Of a stretch of 55,406 nucleotides of DNA, positions 1-7,048 are shown one piece after another (position 1 is the first letter of the stretch; every line of letters starts with the position of its first letter). Under the pieces are notes generated by a model that had not been told where the DNA came from, searched no databases, and worked only from the letters and a program-made list of their open reading frames with translations. A program made the translations under genes and the position numbers. The stretch comes from Serratia sp. DD3 (GTDB lineage Bacteria > Pseudomonadota > Gammaproteobacteria > Enterobacterales > Enterobacteriaceae): NCBI RefSeq assembly GCF_000496755.2, contig NZ_AYKS02000029.1, positions 1 through 55,406 of the forward strand, given 5' to 3'.

Positions 1-474
1 CCAGCCGATGACGGCTCGCGACCACAGGTCAATCACCACCGCCAGGTAAAGCCAGCCTTCATCTGTACGCAAGTAGGTAATGTCACCCGCCCATTTCTGA
101 TTCGGCCCACAGGCGGTAAAGTCTTGTTTCAACAGGTTTTCTGACACCGGCAAACCATGCTCACGGTAACTGACCGGCCTGAACCGGCGCGAGGCCTTTG
201 CGCGCAGCCCCTGACGACGTAGGCTAGCGGCGATGGTTTTGACGTTGTACGCTGGAAGCTCATCAGTAAGACGTGGCGCACCATACCGCTGTTTTGCGTC
301 ACTGAATGCCTTTCCAACGGCCTCATCGCAGACAAGACGGAACTGCTGACGCGGGGTTATCTGATGATGACGTAGACGCCAGGCATACCAGCCACTGCGG
401 GCGACACGGAGCACCCGACACATGGCTTTGATGCTGAACTCAGCCTGATGTTTTTCGATAAAGACATACTTCAT
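1..474 (-). CDS. IS3-family transposase OrfB, partial (first 158 residues)
   Basis: This is the N-terminal part of the DDE transposase of IS copy 1. It starts at the ATG whose first base is 474, overlapping the OrfA stop by 4 bases (ATGA). The visible part carries the HTH_21-like region ([14 protein letters not shown]) and the first catalytic aspartate segment ([20 protein letters not shown]). The second Asp and the Glu are outside the window. The same protein is complete at 25690-26544. It acts as an OrfAB fusion or together with OrfA to cut and join IS ends. Confidence 0.93.
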   Translation of the reverse strand, partial: MKYVFIEKHQAEFSIKAMCRVLRVARSGWYAWRLRHHQITPRQQFRLVCDEAVGKAFSDAKQRYGAPRLTDELPAYNVKTIAASLRRQGLRAKASRRFRPVSYREHGLPVSENLLKQDFTACGPNQKWAGDITYLRTDEGWLYLAVVIDLWSRAVIGW

Positions 475-770
475 TTCAGGCGCTTCGCGAAGTATGTCGC
501 GGCCTTTTGGAGAATAGCCAACTCTTCATCACGTTCGGCTAATTGGCGCTTTAAGCGGGCATTTTCAGTAGCAAGAGTCTGTTCACGCTCAGAAGCAGAT
601 AGGTTTTGCTGTTGCTTAGTACGCCAAGCGTAGATTTGCGATTCATACAGACCGAGTTCTCGCGCAGCGGCGGCCACCCCAATACGTTGGGCGAGCTTAA
701 GTGCTTCGTCACGAAAGGCGGGCGTATGTTGTTTACGGGGCTTGTTTTTCGTTGTTGATGTTTTAGTCAT
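471..770 (-). CDS. IS3-family transposase OrfA
   Basis: A 99-residue protein identical to the OrfA of copy 2. It has an N-terminal helix-turn-helix (residues about 15-50, including [17 protein letters not shown]) that binds the IS ends. A leucine-zipper-like coiled coil follows (residues 60-95, [20 protein letters not shown]) for multimerisation. It ends in RLK followed by TGA, with OrfB starting at the overlapping ATG. IS3 elements usually also make an OrfAB fusion by -1 frameshifting; I did not identify a convincing slip site. Confidence 0.93.
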   Translation of the reverse strand: MTKTSTTKNKPRKQHTPAFRDEALKLAQRIGVAAAARELGLYESQIYAWRTKQQQNLSASEREQTLATENARLKRQLAERDEELAILQKAATYFAKRLK

Positions 771-831
771 GAGTCACCTCTGGGTTAAGAGTTTACTCAC
801 TTAGTGCCGTGTCCACTATTGCTGGGTAAGA

Positions 832-2496
832 TCACATCGCTTGGAAAGAGCCAAAATCGTCTAGATCACTTAATAATTTTCGAATATAGGATTGTGCTTG
901 AGGCAATCCTTCGCAAATTTTCTCGAGGCTTTTGAGTAGTTGGCGTTGCCGTTCGGCTCCACGTAATTTAACTAGAACTTTTTGTACTAAGAGCTGGTCT
1001 GTAACATCTGAAGATTCTATCTTAATATGTTCAATGTTAAATGCGTGATAACGAACGAATTCCTCTATGAGTCGGTAGCCAAATCCAAGCCCATACTGCT
1101 GCATTATTTCATGGATTTCTGTTAGTTTAGGTTCCGATATCGCACATGCAGTGCGAAGATTTGGATAACGAGTCGCTAGTAGTGTTAAGAAACCCGAAGT
1201 ATCTACAGTAGACATATCGATTACAGATGCCCTATCCAATACCTTGTCACTAATTGGGTTAGTTGTTTCATCAACATTAATGGTACCAATTATGAAAAGA
1301 TTTGTTGGCAACGGTAATTCCGCACGGATGCTAGTTCCTGTGCTGCCTTCCAGGGGGACATTATTAGAATGTAACTGAAGGCTCCCTCCAGTTTCCATGC
1401 AGGATAGTACATCGGAGAAATAATATTCTATTCGGGCTAAGTTCATCTCATCAAGTACAACAAATACTGGGGATTCACGATGTGCAGTCGCAACTAAAAC
1501 TGCCTCAAGAAAGGTCGGCACAACATATCGGTTTGTCAGTACGTCGTAATAACCTGTTAGACCTGTAGGATCAGTCCATTCCGGTCGAATTGGGCATTCA
1601 AAGAGCAAAGGGTCAATATCTTCACTATTTTTTAGTCCATGAACAGCTCTTGCATATTTCAATGCAAGTTGTGTTTTCCCTGTGCCTGACAAACCAGAAA
1701 GTATTACGAAATGTTTATGATCGAGGAAGTTTAGTGCTGCATGAAAGCGCCTTACTTCTCCATTCGGATAGTGTCCTCCTAGAGTTTTAACAGAGTCCTC
1801 GATCTCGTTGATTGACACGGATGAAGGCATGCGGAGCATTGAAGGTTTCAATGCCACTACATCATGCCATACTGTTAGTTCGCGAATTTTTCCCCTACCT
1901 ACAAGTGTACCGAGCCATCCGATAAATTCTCTTGCTAGTAAACTACGTCTAGCAGAAGCTGTAGGGGGATGCAGAGCAATAACAATCTCATCTATTGTTA
2001 CAGCGGGTTCGTATTGAGAAAGATCAAAATTTAGACTGTTCCAGAAGCCAGCATTACGCATCCAGAGTTGCCCATCCTGTGCTAAGTAGAGCGACACTAA
2101 GTTGTTTCTGTCACTATATTTAAAAGTTTTATCTGATTCGCTTGAGTCTGATTCCTCCTGACTATCATCATCCTGCCCTTTACCTGTAGCTTTACAAGCT
2201 AATCCTAGGCGTTTCATATCGGCAAGACGGGTAAGAAAATTGGCTTTGTCTTTACGAACGAGAATTGCAAAATAAACCTCATCCTCTGGAGGAAACTTCA
2301 TAACACTCGCAATAATGAAAGCTTCAGCATCATCTCGGACTGCTTGAAGGTTTGCCACTCCAATCTGCATTCCCCCTTCAACGATCTTTGCACTATTAGA
2401 TACTCCGAAAAGCTTATTAGTGCGGGTAGCCTTTGTAGCTCCAAAGTGTTTTTGTACTTCACTTAGGAATTTTTGTTGTCGTTCTTCAAGACTCAT
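832..2496 (-). CDS. McrB-like AAA+ GTPase subunit of a LlaJI-type restriction system
   Basis: Motor subunit of a modification-linked or modification-dependent restriction enzyme; it should assemble with an McrC-like nuclease. Residues about 1-230 are a variable DNA-recognition part with an acidic, Ser-rich linker. The AAA+ domain has Walker A GLSGTGKT, the McrB-type RPEWTDPTGLTGYY segment, Walker B VFVVLDEMNLAR, then NLFIIGTINVDETT. I chose the ATG at 2496, with AAAGG upstream; a GTG at 2505 is the alternative. It overlaps the methyltransferase stop by 11 bases. The stop codon TGA (832-834) is supplied by the end of IS copy 1. Without the IS the frame would read ATG-CGG-TGA, one residue longer, and run into the McrC-like gene now at 26587. 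The cut costs the protein almost nothing but separates it from its nuclease partner. Confidence 0.9.
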   Translation of the reverse strand: MSLEERQQKFLSEVQKHFGATKATRTNKLFGVSNSAKIVEGGMQIGVANLQAVRDDAEAFIIASVMKFPPEDEVYFAILVRKDKANFLTRLADMKRLGLACKATGKGQDDDSQEESDSSESDKTFKYSDRNNLVSLYLAQDGQLWMRNAGFWNSLNFDLSQYEPAVTIDEIVIALHPPTASARRSLLAREFIGWLGTLVGRGKIRELTVWHDVVALKPSMLRMPSSVSINEIEDSVKTLGGHYPNGEVRRFHAALNFLDHKHFVILSGLSGTGKTQLALKYARAVHGLKNSEDIDPLLFECPIRPEWTDPTGLTGYYDVLTNRYVVPTFLEAVLVATAHRESPVFVVLDEMNLARIEYYFSDVLSCMETGGSLQLHSNNVPLEGSTGTSIRAELPLPTNLFIIGTINVDETTNPISDKVLDRASVIDMSTVDTSGFLTLLATRYPNLRTACAISEPKLTEIHEIMQQYGLGFGYRLIEEFVRYHAFNIEHIKIESSDVTDQLLVQKVLVKLRGAERQRQLLKSLEKICEGLPQAQSYIRKLLSDLDDFGSFQAM

Positions 2497-3961
2497 CTGA
2501 TGCACCTTTTTCTTTATTTTTAAGTGTTTTCATCATGTGCATAGCTAATGCCTTAGCTAGTAAAGGTGGAACAGCATTTCCAATCTGTTTGAATGCAGGG
2601 TTCATTGTACCGCTGAAACGGAACCCATCAGGGAACGACTGTAAACGAGCCGCTTCGCGTACGGAGATCGTTCGTGCTTGCTTGCTATCATAGTGAATGT
2701 GACTATAACCGTCTTTACCTAAGTGAGCCATAAGTGTTCGTGCTGGTTGGTTATCCCACATTTTGCGCCATTTGTTTGGAAATTTGCTAGCATCATAAGG
2801 CGGAACAATTGAGTCCCATAATGCTTTGTATTCGGCAGTTCCCTCTATGAGTTTTTTTCCATTGGTTTGCACAGCAGCTAAACGTTCTTTAAACATATTA
2901 ACAGCATGTGCATAAGCTTCAGGATACTGATCACCCTGACTCATCCGGGAAAATAACTCATAATCTCGAGGTAAAAAACGAATTACATGATCTCTTATAC
3001 CATCAGTGGGGGCTTCATGCCCTGGCCAATTTCGCATTAGATCAGCATATGCGGATGCTTTCTTGGTACTATAGTCGACAGGTGTATCGAAACGGCGAGC
3101 TCCACGTGAAATGGCCCCAGTTGCTAGTAATTCACGAGCATTAATTTCTGGTAAGTCACCTAATGCATCTTTTGCGGTAACCACTGAAGGTAGATCATCT
3201 AAAGCTGCGGGCGGTTCTATATATGAATGTGTTGCATCTAAGCGGCCGCGTAATGTTTTAAGGGCAACAGAGCGAGAGCCTTCATACCCTGGTGGTAGCA
3301 CTAACCAGTTCGTCGGTTTTGGGAAAGAAACTTCACTAGAAATTTCTTTTCTATATGCAATCAAGAACATACGTTCACGCATCTGAGGAACACCATAAAA
3401 CGCGGCGTTCAGTAATGTGTAGCCACAGATGTAGCCTTTTGCTTCTAAAACTTCGCAGGTCTCTTCTGCAATGTTTTGTCCGCCATGATTCAGTATATCG
3501 GGTACATTTTCCATGAGGACAGCTAATGGTTGGAAAGCATCAACATACTCTAAATATTTTTTATATAACTGAGCTCGAGGATCATGAATAAATGCCTCTG
3601 GATGCTCTTCTATTTCACGTAACTTAGAACGGCCAACACGGGCAAAAGCTTGGCATGGCGGGCCCCCTATAACTACATCAAATGCATCTGAAACAGTACC
3701 GAGCTCCAGTTGAGAACATAACTCAGTCGGTGAAGTTTTTGTAATATCGATAGGAGTACTATGTTCTTCAGCGCCATTGTGAAAATTTATGCCATGGGAC
3801 TTTGCTGCTTCGGGATCAAACTCCACTGCTCCGCGAATTTCGAAACCAGCGGCTTCGAAGCCAAGGGATAGCCCACCACAGCCAGCAAAAAGGTCCAAAA
3901 CACGAGGTTTTGCCGAAGTCTGCAGTCGTTCCAGCTTACGAAGGATGATGTCATTACTCAT
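2486..3961 (-). CDS. DNA (cytosine-5)-methyltransferase
   Basis: Transfers methyl from SAM to C5 of cytosine in a specific site, protecting host DNA. All diagnostic motifs are present in order: motif I DLFAGCGGLSLGFEAAGF (SAM), motif IV GGPPCQAFARVGR with the catalytic Cys, motif VI MENVPDIL, motif VIII QMRERMFLIAY. A long target-recognition region (about residues 240-410) follows, then motif IX SVREAARLQSFPDGF and motif X QIGNAVPPLLAKALA. The length, 491 residues, is normal for the family. The start ATG overlaps the stop of the upstream regulator (AATGA), so the two are translationally coupled. It is the second gene of a regulator-methyltransferase-McrB operon and looks intact, so methylation may persist even if restriction is lost. 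The target sequence cannot be read from the gene. Confidence 0.95.
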   Translation of the reverse strand: MSNDIILRKLERLQTSAKPRVLDLFAGCGGLSLGFEAAGFEIRGAVEFDPEAAKSHGINFHNGAEEHSTPIDITKTSPTELCSQLELGTVSDAFDVVIGGPPCQAFARVGRSKLREIEEHPEAFIHDPRAQLYKKYLEYVDAFQPLAVLMENVPDILNHGGQNIAEETCEVLEAKGYICGYTLLNAAFYGVPQMRERMFLIAYRKEISSEVSFPKPTNWLVLPPGYEGSRSVALKTLRGRLDATHSYIEPPAALDDLPSVVTAKDALGDLPEINARELLATGAISRGARRFDTPVDYSTKKASAYADLMRNWPGHEAPTDGIRDHVIRFLPRDYELFSRMSQGDQYPEAYAHAVNMFKERLAAVQTNGKKLIEGTAEYKALWDSIVPPYDASKFPNKWRKMWDNQPARTLMAHLGKDGYSHIHYDSKQARTISVREAARLQSFPDGFRFSGTMNPAFKQIGNAVPPLLAKALAMHMMKTLKNKEKGASDES

Positions 3962-4176
3962 TGTGATTCTGAACCTTGTCGGATGGACCGAAGTAACAGT
4001 AGCTGTGATTTCCCATGATGTTCATTTAGAAAACATTGTACAGCCATGCGTATGATCCATGCAGACGAAACCTGGTTAGCCTCAGCTAGCGCTTGTACTT
4101 GTGAATGAACATCTTCAGATAGCATAACTGAGGTTCTGACAGATTTCTTGTCAGCGTTGATGGGGATGCGAGCCAT
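3958..4176 (-). CDS. Ribbon-helix-helix regulator of the methyltransferase operon
   Basis: A 72-residue protein. The segment SVRTSVMLSEDVHSQVQALAEANQVSSAWIIRMAV fits the strand-helix-helix fold of CopG/Arc-type repressors (beta strand VRTSVML, then two helices). It is the first gene of the operon and its stop overlaps the methyltransferase start. Position and size fit a controller protein that tunes expression of the restriction-modification genes, a role more often filled by XRE-type C proteins. Immediately upstream lies a 10-bp periodic repeat array (4201-4240) that is a natural operator for a dimer-stacking RHH protein. The fold is called from the pattern; the control role is inferred. Confidence 0.7.
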   Translation of the reverse strand: MARIPINADKKSVRTSVMLSEDVHSQVQALAEANQVSSAWIIRMAVQCFLNEHHGKSQLLLLRSIRQGSESQ

Positions 4177-4200
4177 GAATTAGTCTCCGTCAGTTTTTTT

Positions 4201-4240
4201 GTTGGCACCATTATGCATCACTATACATCATTTCACACCA
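4201..4240. promoter_or_regulatory. Helically phased CAYCA repeats, probable RHH operator
   Basis: On the + strand the pentamers CACCA, CATCA, CATCA and CACCA end at 4210, 4220, 4230 and 4240, exactly 10 bp apart. They sit 25-65 bp upstream of the RHH start codon, and the - strand stretch includes a -10-like TATAGT. Repeats spaced by one helical turn are what cooperatively binding ribbon-helix-helix dimers contact. The array is seen directly; binding is inferred. Confidence 0.5.
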
Positions 4241-4778
4241 CGCATATATTCGACGCTACCTTTTTACTGTGTGCAGTGTTTTTTACCCTGGTAGTGTCTC
4301 TGGCACAACACGCAGTACCAGGATTTGGTTGCAATCGGTGCCGGTAGCCAGCCCATCGTTTTGCGCAATTCTGCATCCCTGATGCCACTGCCGCTCGTCT
4401 TCCTGCTTCTCCGCCGGCAATTAATCCCAACTGATGCTGCATATTTTGCAGTAATGTCGAAGACTGCTGTTGTGGGCCAGCAAAGGGAGCCAGCGATTCA
4501 GCAAAGATCTTGCGTGAACAGGATGGGTTACGACAGTACCAGTGCCGGACGGTAAAGATTAACCAGAGTGTCTGGCCTGAGCATGGAAGATGCTGTCTCC
4601 GTCGTCGACGGCAACTATGAACAGAGCTGCTGCGCTGAAGACATTCAGGGCATTGCGCTGTTTTACGCGTGGCACGGAGATGTAGGGTGAGCCCATCAGA
4701 GCTAATAATTTGTCGGCTGGATTGCCATCCACAAGGTAGCTGCAAAAGTGTCTTAAGTGAGGGCATCTCGTTATCCAT
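4233..4778 (-). pseudogene. ISL3-family transposase, N-terminal fragment
   Basis: The first 130 or so residues resemble the N-terminus of ISL3-family transposases. They include a zinc-ribbon-like CPEC...CRNPSC arrangement, the segment LIFTVRHWYCRN, and KIFAESLAPFAG. The frame then degenerates after LGLIAGGEAGRRAAVASGM into low-complexity Arg/Cys-rich sequence, and no catalytic domain follows. Length is 181 residues against roughly 400 or more for an intact enzyme. This is a frameshifted, truncated remnant. Its 3' end runs into the operator region of the restriction operon. Confidence 0.75.
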
Positions 4779-5284
4779 AACTTAAAACAGCTTAGATCCT
4801 TGTTAACTAAAAAGTTTCATTGTTTTTCTTCCACCTAGGTTGCGGAAGACCCAGCTTTGCATTGTTGGTAACAACAAGGCGATACGCAGACGCTCGGCAC
4901 TTCCAGCCCTAACCTGACGGCACTCTTCGATGACTTCAGCCCACTGCTGAGCAATACGTGGCGTTTCATTAACAGATGAATTGGCTCTTACTTTTGAGCT
5001 CGTTAGATTTAGGTTGGGACCTTGAGGATGAAAATCGGCGTCTCAAACGGATGTTTGCTGACCTCAGGGTACGATGTCAGTCGCTGTTATCTGCCCGAGC
5101 TTCGACGCACCACAAAAAGATGTCCCTGTTATAGGGAAAAAGATCGATTGCACCATTTTCAAGCCAATACTTTACTGACCGATAGGTTTTTTATGATGTA
5201 GAAACAGTCGACGGTACCAACGTGAATTCGCTCTGCTATAGTGCTAAATACTTTGGCAACCACATACTGGGAAGTTTAACCGAA
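4779..5284. other. Gene-free stretch with mobile-element debris
   Basis: No intact gene here. On the - strand a stop-free frame at 4803-5039 ends in TMQSWVFRNLGGRKTMKLFS and has no start codon; I do not recognise it. On the + strand the IS3-type OrfA tail at about 5015-5070 is described separately. The promoter of the DUF262 pair must lie near 5150-5284, but no strong -35/-10 pair stands out. Confidence 0.5.
5015..5070 (+). pseudogene. IS3-family OrfA remnant (leucine-zipper tail)
   Basis: Read in the frame beginning at 5015, this gives WDLEDENRRLKRMFADLRV. That is the characteristic C-terminal coiled-coil segment (LEEENRRLKRMYADL-type) of IS3-family OrfA proteins. Neither the N-terminal HTH nor an OrfB is present. 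It is a short scar of a different IS3-type element from the one at 1-834. Confidence 0.55.
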
Positions 5285-7048
5285 ATGGATAGGACACAAC
5301 CATCTGAGAAGCTTTGCCTCCGCAACATCTATGAAGTTTTAGGGGAAGCGTTTTACATCCCCGCTTATCAGCGAGGGTATCGCTGGGGTGCTATCCAGGT
5401 GAAGGAACTACTGGATGATATTTGGGAGTTCAGTCAACTGGCTGGGGGTAACGACTCTACATTTTATTGTCTTCAGCCTGTGATTGTGGTTCGAGAGGAA
5501 GATCGTTGGCAGGTTGTGGACGGACAGCAAAGGTTAACTACGCTTTATCTTATTTTGTATTTTTTAGAGCAAGAGCACCTAAGACGGCCTTTGGCTGATG
5601 CTTACAAAAAAAACTTGTATACGTTGCATTATGAGACACGCCCTAAATGTGAAGCATTTTTACAGAGTATTCATGAGCAGTCCGATACTGACAATATTGA
5701 TTTTTTTCATATGGCTCAGGCATACCAAGCTATTCAAAATTGGTTCTCTGAAAAAGATTATAATGACAATAACAAGTTGCTAGCGACGTTATTGGCCAAG
5801 TCGCCTGATGAACGCTCCGTAAAGGTGATTTGGTATGACTTAAGTGAAGAGTGCGCTAATAATGATTATGCCATTGATGTTTTTTCCCGTATTAATATTG
5901 GTAAGATTCCTCTGACCAATGCTGAGTTGGTTAAAGCACTATTTTTGCAACAAAACCACTTTTATAGTGACCAAGCGAGATTGAAGCAGTTGCAGATTGC
6001 AACTGAATGGGATGCTATAGAAAAGAGGCTGCAGGAGCCTGCATTCTGGTATTTTATCAGCGATTCAAGCAAGCGTTATTCAACTCGGATTGAATACATC
6101 TTCGATTTAATGAAGAGGAAAAAGTCTAGTGACGAGGCATTTTTCACATTCCATAAATTTCATGAAGATTTCAAAGCTGGTACGGTCGTTATTGAAAATC
6201 TTTGGCAAGGGGTTAAACGTTATTTCCTAACCTTTGATGAATGGTTTCATGACCGAGAGCTGTACCACTTGATCGGTTTCTTAGTGGATTGCGGTGAAAA
6301 AGTTGCTGAGTTAAAGGCTGAATCGGAACGTTTGGGTTCAACGAAAACGGATTTCAAAAACTATTTAAAAGATCGCATCCGCCGACAAGTTAATTGTGCC
6401 ACTACATTGGAAGAGCTTGAGTATAGCGACTTACGCATCAAAAAGTTGCTCCTGTTATTCAATATTCAAACATTATTGTCTACTAAAGAAGCTGACATTC
6501 GTTTTCCTTTTGATCGTTATAAGCAAGAAAAATGGGATATTGAACATATTAGATCGCAAACCGGCTTGACTCCTACTGGTACTGCTCGCTTGGAATGGCT
6601 AACGGATATTAAAAATTATTTTAATGGAAGCCGTTTTAAAGATGCTTCATTGGAAAAGGAGAAAAAGTATGCTGTCAAGGCAGTTGAACTGTTAGCTCAG
6701 GATCGTATCGGTGATGATGAATTTGGCACATTCTACACTGAAGTTGTCAGTTACTTCGAGCAAGGTGAAGTATCTTGGGTAAACCAACTAGGCAACCTAG
6801 CTCTGTTAGACCATTCAACCAACCGAAGCTACAAAAATGCGCTGTTTACGATCAAACGTGAACGCATCATAGACAATGATAAGCATGGGATTTTTGTCCC
6901 TATTTGTACTAAGAACGTCTTTTTAAAATATTACAGTCAGTCTGTAACCGAGTTTATGCACTGGACAGAGTTGGATGCTAAGGATTATCTGATGGAAATA
7001 TGTCGAGTCTTGAAGGAGTATTTACCTGAAGGAGAAGAAAATGAGTGA
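5285..7048 (+). CDS. DUF262/DUF1524 (GmrSD-like) protein
   Basis: The N-terminal DUF262 domain carries IPAYQRGYRWG (residues about 25-35) and the ParB-like nucleotide-binding motif VVDGQQRLTTLYLI (about 77-90). The C-terminal part carries the DUF1524 HNH-type pattern WDIEHIRSQT (His near residue 421), then LGNLALLDHSTNRSYKNALF. Both halves are those of GmrSD-type enzymes, which restrict modified phage DNA with an NTP-driven nuclease. The start at ATG 5285 is preceded by GGAAG; an upstream GTG at 5222 would add 21 residues with no family resemblance. It overlaps the next DUF262 gene by 8 bases, so the two are one operon. The substrate is unknown; antiviral function is inferred from family and island context. 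Confidence 0.85.
   Translation: MDRTQPSEKLCLRNIYEVLGEAFYIPAYQRGYRWGAIQVKELLDDIWEFSQLAGGNDSTFYCLQPVIVVREEDRWQVVDGQQRLTTLYLILYFLEQEHLRRPLADAYKKNLYTLHYETRPKCEAFLQSIHEQSDTDNIDFFHMAQAYQAIQNWFSEKDYNDNNKLLATLLAKSPDERSVKVIWYDLSEECANNDYAIDVFSRINIGKIPLTNAELVKALFLQQNHFYSDQARLKQLQIATEWDAIEKRLQEPAFWYFISDSSKRYSTRIEYIFDLMKRKKSSDEAFFTFHKFHEDFKAGTVVIENLWQGVKRYFLTFDEWFHDRELYHLIGFLVDCGEKVAELKAESERLGSTKTDFKNYLKDRIRRQVNCATTLEELEYSDLRIKKLLLLFNIQTLLSTKEADIRFPFDRYKQEKWDIEHIRSQTGLTPTGTARLEWLTDIKNYFNGSRFKDASLEKEKKYAVKAVELLAQDRIGDDEFGTFYTEVVSYFEQGEVSWVNQLGNLALLDHSTNRSYKNALFTIKRERIIDNDKHGIFVPICTKNVFLKYYSQSVTEFMHWTELDAKDYLMEICRVLKEYLPEGEENE

Larger units (their letters stand above)
1..834 (-). mobile_element. IS3-family insertion sequence, copy 1 (cut by window edge)
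   Basis: The reverse complement of this stretch matches the first 834 bp of the complete copy at 25330-26574. I noticed one base difference, in the leader before OrfA; the OrfA proteins are identical. The terminus at 834 reads TGATCTTACCC when taken inward. The base triplet just outside (835-837) is ATG on the - strand, which matches the triplet just outside the 3' end of copy 2. The 3' end of this copy lies before position 1. The two copies face each other in inverted orientation, so recombination between them would invert positions 835-25329. Confidence 0.95.

Noticed and set aside
5222..5284. GTG 5222 as start of the first DUF262 gene
   Set aside because: The extra 21 residues show no family resemblance and ATG 5285 has a GGAAG ribosome-binding site at good distance.
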